From Isochrysis galbana (Eukaryota; Haptophyta; Isochrysidales; Isochrysidaceae): 64,000 bases of DNA. The translations under genes and the position numbers were made by a program. The notes beneath the pieces are model-generated. The model did no database searches. It was not told where the DNA came from and saw only the letters and a list, made by a program, of their open reading frames with translations. Positions 1-10,514 of this stretch are shown here, in pieces (positions within the stretch are counted from its first letter, which is position 1; each line of letters begins with the position of its first letter). The stretch is from positions 734,939-798,938 of the forward strand of contig CM030941.1 of assembly GCA_018136815.1 (NCBI GenBank). The letters are read 5' to 3'.

Positions 1-59
1 AAAACACCGTCACACTGTCACACTCCTAAGTAAAAACAAAACTGCCGCCTGGTCCTTTT

Positions 60-140
60 TCCTCTTTCTTCTTTCGACGGAACGCGACTTCAGGCCATCG
101 GATCTGGAGGACCTAATATCATGATCATGATATCAGCATC
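60..140. repeat. right terminus of a TIR transposon copy, next to an 18-bp palindrome
   Basis: The segment around 75-91 contains GACGGAACGCGACTT, which is the right inverted terminus of the element at 36067-38890 and the complement of the left end of the small element at 57150-57505. The rest of this copy would lie left of the window. Just outside it, 116-133 is a perfect palindrome (ATATCATGATCATGATAT). No gene is visible here. Confidence 0.5.
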
Positions 141-154
141 TAATATCAGCCTAG

Positions 155-310
155 TGGAGCATCTGGTATCTTGGGGGGGAGGCGGCTGGCGGGGCAGGTA
201 GGAGGAAGGAGGGGCAATTTAGGAGGGGACTATGCGGAATCCTTGGACACCCAGGGGAGGTGGAAAATAGTAGGTAAAAAGAGTGAGTTTGAGTGTGAAT
301 GACCGGGCTA
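155..310. repeat. dispersed repeat, copy 1
   Basis: This stretch matches 9825-9968. Both contain a GGCGGGGCAGGTAGG block, then GCGGAATCCTTGGACACCC, then AGGGGAGGTG followed by an A-rich AATAGT segment and a final GTGA(A/G)TG(A/G)CCG motif. The last motif also recurs near 33110, 44545 and 63175. It is probably the end of a mobile-element family. No coding capacity is supported. Confidence 0.55.
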
Positions 311-1079
311 CTTTCTTCCTCTCTGCTCGTCACTCGTCACGGGCTCAAGCCGGCAGTAATACTACAGTAAAGAGTTCATGGTGCACCAATACTGTATCAC
401 ACCAAATAACCCTGCCGTGGTCGGCGAGCGCCAGGCGGGCTGTTGGTTGGTGTGTTGCTGCACGTTTCAGCGCTTCAGTTTCAATGTTTTGATGTTTCAA
501 CAACTCGGCGGCAACGGGCGGTCGCGGTGGCGCGGCGGCGCGGGTTTTCACCTGTCAAGGGTTCGGAGGGGTTCAGGTTGTTGGTGATCTCCTCGTGCGC
601 CGGCCGGCTCTCGGCGATACGAAGGCCGGGCCCCAAAGCCCAAAGCAGAGACGGCGTGTCTCCCACCCCCGATCAAGAGGTGAAACCCAGGCCGCGGAGG
701 GAATACCCCCCCGCGCGCCGCGCCGCGCAGGTTGAGGGAGAGAAAGTTCCCCGCGCCTCCCTTTCATGAGCGCACTCGAGTCGAGCAGAGTGGGGGGGGG
801 TCATTGCGAGACCGCGAGATTGCGAGGGCGCCTTCCCCTCCCCCCCCCCCCGGCCCCCGCGCCCCCCGCGCCCCCCCGTGTCCGGGCGAGTCTAGGCGAG
901 GGGGAGGGGGGGGGGGAGGGGGGGGAGGCGAGCTCTTAAGGAGTAGAGAAAGAGGAGCAGAGAGAGAAAGAGTAAAGGAAAGCGCGGGGGGGGGCGCCCG
1001 GGGCGGGAAGGGGGCGGGGGGAAGGGGGCGCGGGCGGTTGTGGAGTAGGGCTCGCTCGCCCCCAACCGCGGCCCCCCCC
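311..1079. other. gene-free region with G- and C-runs
   Basis: No convincing reading frame is seen. From about 790 the sequence becomes C/G homopolymer-rich, with long runs at 838-890 and 900-935. It is probably distal promoter sequence of the casein kinase gene that follows. Confidence 0.4.
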
Positions 1080-1751
1080 TCTCTCTCTGCCTTCTCCAAT
1101 ATATAATATATCGCCACGGGATCGCTTAGGTTGCGGCAGGGCGCGAGGGACACCCTCCCCCCCGCGCCCCCCCTCCCCCCTCCCCCCCCCCCGCGCCCCC
1201 CGCGGCGTGCGGCGGGGGCCCGCGCGCCCCTCTCCCCCGCCTCCTCTCTCTCCACTCGAGTTTCTCCCCTCTCTTCTCTCCTCCCCCTCCGCGGACGCTC
1301 ACATATAGCTCTTCTAGCCGCGCTCTTCCTCTCTCTCCCCCGCTCTCTCTCTCTCTCTCCCTCTCTCGCGCCTCTCCCTGTTTTTCCCTCTCCCCGCGTC
1401 TCTCTCTCTCTGCCTATACAACGTTTCTCCTCTGAGTTCATCTCCTCAATCCCCTCTTCTTTCCTCTCTCGTCTTGCAATCATCTCACACATATCGCAAG
1501 AAGAAGAACAGTGGGTAGTTCTCCCCTCTTCCTCCTTTCTCTCCGTTTTGTTTTCTTCCTCCCCCACGCTCTCTCTCTCTCTTCCCCCCCCCATCTCCCT
1601 CTCTCCCCCGCCCCCCCTGCCCAGGCAGAGCGCCCTCTTCCCCCCTCTCGCCCTCCTCCCCCCCCCTTTCCCCCCTCCTCCTCCAGAGCCCCCCCCTTCC
1701 CCCCGCCTTCCTCTGCGCCCCCGCTCGGCGCACAGCGGGTGAAGGCGCGCG
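1080..1751 (+). promoter_or_regulatory. pyrimidine-rich (CT/C) promoter-5'UTR tract of the CK1 gene
   Basis: About 670 bp of almost uninterrupted CT and C tracts run up to the CK1 start codon at 1752. An ATATATAATATAT stretch at 1099-1111 is a possible TATA-like element, an inference from composition only. Similar homopyrimidine or homopurine tracts lie upstream of most other genes in this window. Confidence 0.4.
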
Positions 1752-3260
1752 ATGGCGACGATGGAGATTCGAGTGGCCAACAAGTACCGCCTCGGCCGCA
1801 AGATCGGCTCTGGTTCCTTTGGAGACATCTACCTTGGCACACACATCTCGACGGGTGAGGAGGTCGCCATCAAGCTTGAGTCCATCAAGAGCAAGCACCC
1901 GCAGCTCTTGTACGAGTCGAAGCTCTACAAGATTTTGGGCGGCGGCGTGGGCATTCCCACCGTGCGCTCTTTCACCGTCGAAGGGGATTACAATGTGATG
2001 GTTATGGACCTTCTCGGCCCGTCCTTGGAAGATCTCTTCAACTTCTGTGACAGGTAGACAGGCTTGCCCCCAGCGGGCAAGGCATGAGGCGAGAGGAGGA
2101 GAGAACGAGCGGGGATGATGATCTGAGTATAGGTGGCCGAGCGTGATGGCGGGAGCCTTCTCCCACACTGCACTCAGAAGACCAGGAAGGGGGAGGGGGG
2201 GGCTTGGTCTGCGATCTGCAGCTGATTGGCGGCAGCTGTGAGGGGCGCTTCCTGGCGCCAGATAGGCCATGCTTCCCTGAATAAGCCTTGGCTGCCATAG
2301 AATGTGGGATTCTCGAGACGCCGCGCGGGGGGGGGGGGAGAGGTTGTCTTGCCCCAAGTCATCCAAGATGGCCATCTCGAGCAATATGGATAGCTTGCCA
2401 TGCCCATGTTTGGCGTGCCGTGGTGGAAGAGGCGCTAGACGGCCTCACTTTTCCACTCTGCCTGACGGCGGTTGAAAATTGTGTGGACTTTTCCCTCTCG
2501 GGCGCTTGAGGGACGGACTAGCGATTTCCATGGTGGGGGCTGAGTGGTGCCATCGTTTCACTGTACTGAATGCCATCAGGCTCATTTCCCGTTCTCGCCC
2601 TATGCTCACAGGAAGTTCAATCTAAAGACGATCCTAATGATTGCCGACCAGTTGTTGCAGCGGATTGAGTACATTCACTACAAGTCGTTCATTCATCGCG
2701 ACATCAAACCTGACAATTATCTGATCGGCCTTGGGCGCAAGGCCAATCTCATCCACTGCATTGATTTCGGTTTGGCGAAAAAGTATCGTGACCCAAAGAC
2801 TCATCAGCACATCCCTTACCGCGAGAACAAGAACCTCACGGGCACCGCTCGCTATGCTTCTATCAACACGCACTTGGGCATTGAACAGTCTAGGCGAGAT
2901 GATCTCGAGGCTCTTGGGTACGTGCTGATGTACTTCCTGCGTGGGTCACTGCCGTGGCAAGGGCTCAAGGCGGCAACAAAGAAGCAAAAGTACGACATGA
3001 TTTCGGAGAAGAAAATGTCCACTCCTGTTGAGGTTCTCTGCCGTGGATACCCGAACGAATTTGGCACCTACTTAAACTACTGCCGCTCGCTCAAATTTGC
3101 CGACAAGCCTGACTACTCGTATCTCCGGAAGATGTTCAAAGACCTCTTCTTCCGTGAGGGATATGCCTATGATCACAACTTCGACTGGACGCTTAAGAAC
3201 AGCCAGCAGACCCCAGCAAACGCCTCGGCCACGAATGCCTCGGCCACGCAGGCGCGGTGA
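1752..3260 (+). CDS. casein kinase 1 family Ser/Thr kinase (two exons)
   Basis: Exons are 1752-2053 and 2612-3260. The GT-AG intron 2054-2611 (558 nt) splits an Arg codon and restores the family sequence at the junction (FCDR|KFNLKT). The product is 316 aa. Visible kinase features are the glycine loop GSGSFG (residues 19-24), VAIK with Lys41, HRDIKPDN with Asp131, and DFG at 152-154. The CK1 signatures [15 protein letters not shown] and [11 protein letters not shown] are present, as is [10 protein letters not shown]1 enzymes phosphorylate primed or acidic Ser/Thr sites and act in many pathways, including Wnt, clock and vesicle traffic. The C-terminal tail after the kinase domain is very short (about 20 residues, Ala/Thr/Asn repeats), so the long regulatory tail of CK1 delta/epsilon is absent. 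The start is the ATG just before the conserved N-terminus [14 protein letters not shown]. Identity as an active CK1 is highly secure. Confidence 0.95.
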
Positions 3261-4000
3261 ACTCGCATGGCATGAAGTTCGCGTTGCTTGGCTGCTGCTC
3301 TTCAGCGTGGGTAGCAGATGGTCAATGATGCCGTCTACGTTAGGAACGGATCGGCTGCGTCAGCCACATGATATATACTCCAGATTTACGGTGCCGATGA
3401 GGGCACGGGTCGAGCTTTCTTGCTCATCGCAGCCATCCGCTGAATGGTCGAGGGCATGGTCCAACGCGCGTGTGACGTCGAGGACATGGTCGAACGCGAG
3501 ATTTTCGGCGCGTTGCAAGGGAGGGAGGGAAGCTTGGTGGGCGTGTGGACAGTTCGTTGGCTCTACGCGCCTAATGGTGCCAGATCTTTCTGGGGATTCG
3601 TGGATTTGCCGCGCGCGAGAGTGCGACGATTCCACTTCACTTTGAGTCAAGACTATGCGTGGGCTTCTTTACCGTCTTTGTGGAATGTGTGGTGGAATTT
3701 GGGTAGGGTGGGAGGACGATGGCGTCGCATACAGAGTGGGAAGGTGTTTTGTGTGCGGTTTGTTGTTTGTTGGGTTTGGTTAGGTGGTTGCGGCGGGAGG
3801 GATGGACGATGTACTTGTGCGCTGAGGTTGCCTGGAGGCCCAAATATCATTCGAACATGTGATTCTATGCGACTACTCATTTAATTGATGCTACACTGTA
3901 TAATTTTTCGGGGAAGCACAAGTAATCCGTGAAGTGAAGACACGGACACTGCCCAACACTATTGCCAACAGCAACACTAATGTAAAATAAATAATAATTA
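3261..4000. other. 3' flank of CK1, no gene seen
   Basis: The segment probably includes the CK1 3'UTR. Open frames exist on both strands but none looks like a protein. AT content rises after about 3890 and ends in an A-rich stretch (3980-4000) just before the retroelement head. Confidence 0.4.
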
Positions 4001-4413
4001 AACCTTTTAATAGTCTCACCGCACACGCGGCCGTGGACCCTCTACTTTCTACTCACGTAGGAAAACTTTCTACACCCCCACTTCCCCGGCCCTTCCCCCC
4101 CGCCATCAGGCGGCTCCCCCCGTGCACTACTAGGGGGATAGGGGTGAAGGTGAAGGGCTTAGATATGGTCCGGTGGCCCGCGCCTCCCCCCGGTGATCAT
4201 TCCCCCCCTTCCTCCTGTGTCTCCGAGTGGGCGGCGGCCTCAGCCCCGACTTATCCTGTAAACAGGTGCGGAACTTACCTAATTTTCGGTGAGCGGAGCT
4301 CTCGCTCCGCCCACCCCCTTCTCCGCGCTCTCTCTCCCCTCTCCTGGGGCACGCGCGATGGCGCGCCTGCGGCAGGCCTGCAGCTGCCCCTGGCGACCCC
4401 TGGAGGCTCCTGG

Positions 4414-7400
4414 TAGGCCTTTGTAAAAATATGTGACATATTGAACTACATATTTGGGTCAACTTTTCCAAATAACATATCATTACGTTTTTGTACACAT
4501 TTCACATATTTACTGCATATTTGGGCGTGGGGAATGGGGTTTACAAACTAACTTGCTAGGTACGGGGACGGCGTCACGGGCGTGCTCTCATGCCAGGCGA
4601 GCCGCGCTCCGCTCCCTCTCGTTCATGCTTGCCCCTCTCCCACCCACGCCAAACAAACAACCTGCCTTACACGTGGCTTGTCTCAGCCAAGCCCTCTCGT
4701 GTCACCATGCGCAGGTTCGCGGCGACGGACCCGGAACTTTGCGGCTGCGTGTAACACCATCGACGTTGAAGATGGGAGGTGCAACGGTGCTACGAGAGCA
4801 ACGAGGTGGCAGATGGGCGACAGCGACGATGAGGACCGCGACGACGAGAAGGAGGAGGACTGCGGCAACGGCGCCTGCAACAACAACAACCTCTCCGGCG
4901 AGGAGGCTGAGGAGGAGGAGGAGGGAGACTTGCCATCGACGGTAGCGGTAGGCTCCGTCGTGATGCACACGTCGCTCGGCATGGGAACGATCGTCACTAT
5001 GGGCAAGGGCACCCTTCATGGAGAGGCAAAGGTAGAGTTGGAGTACGGCATTCCGGAGAACAACAGCATCAAGAGGCGCAAATGGGTCGCGATTTCCGAA
5101 GTCGAACAGGTGTGTACGTCAATATCAATAGCATGATGTGCTGCAGAAACAGCACACGCACATGTCGTCCAATGTCCCCATGCCTGTTCCATTAGGTCGC
5201 ACAAACAACTGCTGAGTCGGAGGACTTGGAGGTGCAAGAGGTCGGCGTCGACACGGATCACACAGGCCCCACTCTTGCTGGCCACGAGCGTGCGCGGCGA
5301 ATTAGGCATACCCCCCCTCCCAAAGGTGCGCGCTCCATCGCAAAGGTGCGCAAGCACAAGACATGCCGCGTGAGTGCCTCGGACAGGGTGAGGCAGAATC
5401 CCAATCATTTTCTTGAAGTGCTGGCGAATCGGCGCGACGTGGTGTTCTGCCGTGCATGCAAACAAGAGGTTGCCGTATTGTATTCGAATTTCAATGTGCA
5501 TCTTCAGTCCAAGAAGCACCTAAAGAACATCGAGGCGTGCAAGCTGCGATCAAAAGAGGGGGAAGAGATCTCCGATTTCATCCGCGACTACTTCAAGGCC
5601 AACCCCACTGAGATAGGCAATTCTACGCAGCCTGAAACGCTTCAATTCAGGTGGGCAGTAGTGGATTCCTTCTTGCAGAGTGGCATCCCTCTTGCTAAAG
5701 CAGATGAGCTCCGCCCCATTTTCGAGCTTTGTGGGCGACCTTTGACGCACAGCTCAAATCTCGCGACGTTCATTCCCAAGATACTCATGAGGGAGAGAGC
5801 TCTTGTGAAGGCAGAGATGGAAGGACACTTCTTTTCGATCACCTTTGATGGGACGACGCGCTTGGGCGAGATCATCAATGTTTGCGCACGCTTCGTCCCA
5901 AAGGATTTCAAGTTTGTTGGCAATCGTTTACTGGCTGTTCGAACAGCTGCGAAGCATATGGATGGATTGGGCCTGTATCGACAACTCAATAATATCCTAG
6001 TAAAAGAATTGGCGCTTGACATGGATCGCATCGTCGGCATTTCAAGAGACAGTTGCTCGACGAATGGCGTGGCTTGCGGTCACCTCATGAATTTGTGTGA
6101 GAATGCGGTGGATCTGCTTTGTGCGTCTCACACGCTCCAACATACTGGCGAACACTTGAAGCTTTCGACATGCGATGCATTCCTCTCCCCTTGGCTGTCC
6201 CTTGTATCACACACTCACACAGCACGATTGCTTTGGAAGAGCATGGTAGGTGAGGCAATGAAGAGCTATTCCAAGACTCGGTGGTGGTCGAAATGGGAAG
6301 TTATGAAAGATCTTGCTTTGAACTTTGGACAGCTGGGCGACTTCCTTGATGAGCTAGTGAAAAACGGTGTGGGGGGGTCAACTGTCTTGGCGCTTCAAAC
6401 CATCTATATGACAAAGAAGGACGAGCTAAGGCTTGAGTTGGCCTTGGCCTTGGATATGGAGGTGTTTTGTCGCACCACATACGCATTGGAAGGCGATGGT
6501 CTCGAGATACTTTTGGTGCATGACACGCTCGAGGGACTCCGGGCGCGCGGGCGTGGACTAGGCACCGACTCTACTCATTTCCCAAATGTGGCATCAGTTC
6601 TAAGGGCGCAAGAGCCCATAAAGCTAGGCATGGCCACGAGAGATTACTACGATGCACCCTACCATCAATGGTTCAATGGTGTGATAGGAGCTATTGGCAG
6701 TAGTACTTGGACAATTGCCTACCAAGGTGGCTCGACGATAGTTTTCACGACGGAAGCTGAGATCCGGAATGCAATTGATGTGTGTGCCCTACCTCAATGG
6801 ACTAAGATCATGGAGCATGTAAAAGGGTCATTCCAATATTTGGAGGACCGCTTGACAAACAAATGTGCCCGCCCATTTTGGTGCAAAGAGCAGCACCGAA
6901 TCACCGGGTTGCTGCGAGCGTTTGATCCAAGTTTTGCTTCTCAAGGTAAGGTCAATGCTTTATGGGTGCAACAACTTTCAACTCTTCCTTGCTTTGTAAA
7001 CCTTTTGGCAAACAACCTACAAGTTGAGCTTCCAAATTATCTGATGGCATGTGCCGGTGCACAATTTGATCAATCTGATGTGCCCGCGTACTCTAAGCAA
7101 GTCTTGCTGTGGTGGGAAGCCAATGCTTCTAAGTGTCCAACATGGGCCATGGCCGCAAGGATATGTTTTTGTCTCTCCCCCAACTCAGCCTCATGTGAGC
7201 GTGTCTTTTCTCTTCTCGCTGGTATGTTTCCCTCTGTGAGGGGCAGCTCCCTTGCAGATCAAGTGTCTGCATCCCTCATGTTGCGTTACAATCGCAACAA
7301 GCGCAAGCAGGAGCAGGGCCAAGGGGACTGACTATCCGACTAACTAACTATAGTATGATGTTTCATTCATATTCATATGCAACGTGTGCTAGCTCTTTAT

Positions 7401-7648
7401 GCTCTTGTGGTTTGTGGGTGTGTGGGTAGGTGCCGTCTTTGCCATTTGTGTGTGGTGTGTGGATGCTGTTGGCCCTTTTTTTTTTTGAGTAAGAGGGCGG
7501 GACGCTACACGCTACGAGCTACAATGGCGCATTTTTACTGTTTAGGGTATGCATATTTTTTACATATTTGGGCGGATTTTGTACATATTTTGACATATTT
7601 TTGCTACATATTTGGGCAAGATTTTGTACATATTTTTACAAAGGCCTA
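4414..7648 (+). mobile_element. complete hAT DNA transposon with TIRs and 8-bp TSD
   Basis: The ends 4414-4434 and 7628-7648 are a perfect 21-bp inverted repeat starting TAGGCCTTTGTAAAAATA. The flanks 4406-4413 and 7649-7656 are the identical 8-mer GCTCCTGG, the target duplication length expected for hAT elements. Several subterminal CATATTTGGG motifs occur inside each end, as is common for hAT transposase binding sites. Removing the element and one TSD copy restores the collinear match with copy B at 46083-46775. The transposase frame is uninterrupted after one short intron, so the element may be recently active. Confidence 0.93.
4813..7331 (+). CDS. hAT transposase with BED-type zinc finger (two exons)
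   Basis: Exons are 4813-5109 and 5196-7331. The GT-AG intron is 86 nt and phase 0. The product is about 810 aa. An acidic N-terminus is followed by a BED-like finger around residues 180-209 (CRACKQEV with two later His, HLQSKKHLKN). The RNase H-like core has candidate catalytic residues Asp317 (ITFDGTT), Asp384 (SRDSCSTNG) and the Glu of SASCERVFS. The C-terminus carries the hAT dimerisation region (LLWWEAN through ERVFSLLAGMF). hAT transposases cut and paste their element via a hairpin intermediate. The gene lies inside matched TIRs. The ATG at 4813 is the first in-frame Met before the acidic stretch; an upstream ATG at 4582 is an alternative. Confidence 0.88.
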
Positions 7649-7842
7649 GCTCCTGGAGGCCAGCTCTGGGGGCAGAGGAGGCTGGGACTGGGCCCTGGCC
7701 TCCCCTGCCTCTCCCTCGCTGGCGCTCCTGAGCCTCTGGGGCCCCCAATCTGCACCTGTCTGCCTGTCGACTAGGGGGGGAGGGGGGGTTGGAGCGATGG
7801 GCTGGCCACGAGGGGCCAGGACGAGCGAACCAGGCGTGCCTG

Positions 7843-8483
7843 TGTCGCATTCGCGATGTCTCAGAGGCAAGAAGAAAATAACAGTAAAGAAAAGAACAGT
7901 AAAACAGTAAAAAGAACAGAGAGTAAAAGAAAGAAGAAGAGTAAAAGAAAGAAGAGAAAAAACCCAGAGTATATAGGGTGCTTCTCACCCCTCCCCAGGG
8001 GCCCTATAGCTACGTAAAGATCCGCGTGGCATAGTGGTTCCACCCACCGCCAACCTTTTGCTCTGGGTCGCGAGTTCGAGTCCGGACGTAGCGCTCTGCA
8101 GTTCGAGCCCCGCTCCTTCTCCTCTCCGCTCTTCTTCTACCGTTAAAATTCCTGCCTCCCTACCGTTAAAAATCCTGCCCTTCCCGCCTTGCCAAGACAC
8201 TTCCTCTGCCTTCCTGCCGGCTTCCTTGCCATTCCTTCCGCCCCGGTTTCCCGCTTGTCTCTAAATCGGTTTCACCGCATTAAGACCAAGCTTAGAGGGG
8301 AAACTCCTCGTCCAGTTCCGTTACCGAAAAAATCTCGTTCATCTCGTCGGGCCCTCGGGCCATCTCGTTCATCTCGTCGGGCCATCAAGGCCATCTCGTT
8401 ACATCTCGTCGTCGGGCCATCAGGCCATCTCGTTACATCTCGTTCATCTCGTTACAATCCAAGCTGCGGCTTTGATTTCCACA
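7843..8483. mobile_element. solo LTR-like insertion with 5-bp TSD
   Basis: The unit begins TGTCGCATTCGCGATG and ends TTGATTTCCACA, so it has TG...CA ends. It is flanked on both sides by GCCTG (7838-7842 and 8484-8488). Removing it and one GCCTG rejoins copy A exactly as in uninterrupted copy B (GTGCCTGTCAGTGGG). A TATA-like AGTATATAGGG lies near 7968. Starts resembling TGTCGCAT-CGCGAT recur at 60113 and 61811. No coding sequence is present, consistent with a solo LTR left by recombination. Confidence 0.7.
8012..8092 (+). ncRNA. tRNA-like segment with A/B-box-like motifs (possible SINE relic)
   Basis: The segment contains GTGGCATAGTGG, resembling a pol III A box, and GAGTTCGAGTCC, resembling a B box, about 40 nt apart. 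An outer CTACGT...ACGTAG pairing is possible. The acceptor and T stems do not form a canonical cloverleaf, so I do not call a functional tRNA. It lies within the solo LTR. Confidence 0.25.
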
Positions 8484-8584
8484 GCCTGTCAGTGGGAGAG
8501 TGGGTCAGCAAGGCAGTGGCCTCCCGGCAAGCCATCAGGCATGCCAGGAGGATGGGTGGTTCCTCCCCCACGGCAGGGGAGGAG

Positions 8585-9300
8585 TACCGAGGCAGAAAGA
8601 CCTGGCCAATACACTCGAGAACGGAGGAGCGACGCCATCCGAGTTGCGCCTGGGTGACCCAGGTGGTCATGATAGGCTCGGAGGTAGCAGTCCCGTAAAG
8701 ATTCCGGAACGTATAATCGAAGGAGGTTCTCCGCATCGCCGTAGGAGCGGTAATAGAGCAAACCTTCGTGAAGACAGAAACGAGAATTCTTACCGGAGGG
8801 TTTATCGCGATTTTGAGGTGACTCTGCCGAGGTCGAAGGACCGTTTTCCGGAGAGCACGACGAGAGTTCAGAGTGAATGGACTGAGCGAACTCGTCAGCG
8901 GCGAGCGCTTGGCGTAGCTCATCGTCATCCGGCGTGCCGGCATTGAGGTACGACCGGACGATAGACTCCGGGGAATCAGGGGTTTGGCGGTCCTGACGTT
9001 CCCGAGCTAGCTGTCGGCGGGCCGTGAGAGGAGAAGGGGCGATAGCCGCGACAACATCGGCGTCGGCCACGGAGGAGGGTCGAGCTGGATCGTGTTCCGG
9101 CTCGAGCGCCACTAGACGAGATAGGCCGTCGGCGTCCCAATGGGTAACACCTGGTTTATGAATCACATCGAAGCGGTACTCCGCTAGTTTCAAGACGCAA
9201 CGCATAAGCACTCGGGTACTCAGAAGGGTTACTCGGAAGACTCGGGGCTTGGGGTACTCCGGGGGGCTGCAAGCTACAGGCCGACAACAAACCCCCACCA
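8585..9300 (-). pseudogene. truncated Ty3/gypsy pol fragment (RNase H end plus integrase zinc finger)
   Basis: On the minus strand the frame reads the end of an RT/RNase H region (LAEYRFDVIHKPG...DADGLSR), then a spacer, then an HHCC-like integrase N-terminus (YHDHLGHPGATRMASLL...VYWPG). These are classical Ty3/gypsy retrotransposon signatures. The catalytic RT motif and the integrase DDE core are missing, and no LTR or primer-binding site is recognisable nearby. The frame is cut at 8585, where it fuses to the copy A repeat. It is a dead fragment. Confidence 0.8.
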
Positions 9301-9469
9301 CGACTCGTCACCCCAACCATTCACCAACGATATTCACAGTAACAGAGCGGGAACATACATTAAACGAACCCCCCTCTGATGAGCAGAGACTGGAGTGCGC
9401 CCACCAGAAAAGAGGAGAGGGCGAGGGGGAGAGAAGGGGAACGAGGACTCGAGGGTCAAAACACAATTC

Positions 9470-9575
9470 GGACTCCAGGGGGGGGGGAAACTGCGGGAAG
9501 AGGGAGGGAGCTGCGGAGGGGGGGGAAACTGCAGGGGGGAACTGCGGGGGGGGGGGAAACTGCGGGGGGGGGCAC
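9470..9575. repeat. G-rich tandem minisatellite
   Basis: The unit GGGGGGGAAACTGC(A/G)GG is repeated about four to five times with runs of 7-10 G. It could form G-quadruplexes on the plus strand. The surrounding 9301-9824 has no recognisable gene. Confidence 0.6.
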
Positions 9576-9824
9576 TCCTGGTACCGGCATTTCTTACCTT
9601 AAACGAGTGGACAATTACCGTAACGGTAAAAATAAAACTCGAATCCTCGAATTTTCGAGACGAAAATCGGCTGCCCAGGACTTGAGCCCAGGGGGAATCC
9701 GAATCTGCACGCCTCGCGCGACCGCGACGAACATGGAAGACGGTATATAACGAAGAAGGCTCGGACTCATGCCGAAATATTCATGCCCAAAGGCCTGAAT
9801 ACAACACCTACGCCATTTCCATTC

Positions 9825-9968
9825 GTGGGGTGGGAGGGGGTTCGTCGGAGGAGGGGCGAGGCGGCTGTGGCGGGGCAGGTAGGGGGTACGGGGGGCACCC
9901 CCCTGCGGAATCCTTGGACACCCAGGGGAGGTGAAACATAGTGGTTAAAATGAGTGAGTGGCCGAGCT
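9825..9968. repeat. dispersed repeat, copy 2
   Basis: This matches 155-310, sharing GCGGAATCCTTGGACACCC and the downstream AATAGT / GTGAGTGGCCG motifs. From here to 10514 no further gene is supported; the plus-strand frames at 10093-10710 run partly antisense to the J-FHA gene and look spurious. Confidence 0.5.
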
Positions 9969-10514
9969 ATCTATCGTTTCTCGGATCTCGGAAGTCGCTT
10001 TTTAAATAGCAAGATGATCTCTCTCTCCCGGAGCGAGTAGTGCAGGCTTCCCCTTGGTCGAGAGCTTCGTTACCGTACTCTGAGCGAAAGTCGTGCTTGA
10101 CGGTTGTGTTGGTGCAAGGCTAGTGAGGGTGGCAGCACTAATGCTCATTGTTATTACTAGTAGTATTATTATGATTAAAAGGTTATTGTTTTCTCATCTC
10201 GTTCAGCAGAGACGGCACACAAGGATGATGCACGGACGAAGATACGTGAAGACTATGATCACGCACATCCACGACAGGGGACAGGGGAACGTGGAGTCTC
10301 GGCTTCTCCGTGCGGAGAGAAGACGGACTCAGAGCGAGACGCTGGTCCTATGCAACGGTCGGTTGCGACTTGGACTTGGAGGCACTATAGTAAGCTACTA
10401 TTGTCACGTTGCAAGTATAGAGTTGGTCGTTTGTCGCATGAGTTCGATTGTCGTACCACGATTACTCCCCTCGCAAGTGTGGCTGAGCCCCGGCGGCATA
10501 TCGACGGTGCTGTG

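Larger units (their letters stand above)
4001..8584 (+). mobile_element. retroelement-like repeat (copy A), interrupted by a hAT element and a solo LTR
   Basis: Copy A consists of 4001-4413, 7649-7842 and 8484-8584. It is collinear with the reverse complement of 46083-46775 (copy B), and its head matches 62080-62280 (copy C). Shared blocks include ACTTTCTACACCCCCA, a CGCCATCAGGCG hairpin, GGGCTTAGATATGGTCCGG and a CCTGTAAACAGG palindrome. The head begins AAACCTTTTAATAGTCTCAC after an A-rich tract. The same head occurs at 20234 in front of a retroelement reading frame, so this is probably a 5' region of that retroelement superfamily. It has no intact reading frame of its own. At 8585 the repeat switches abruptly to Ty3/gypsy sequence. 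Confidence 0.7.

Noticed and set aside
8012-8092. Possible tRNA gene
   Set aside because: A- and B-box-like motifs are present, but acceptor and T stems do not pair canonically. Kept only as a low-confidence tRNA-like segment.
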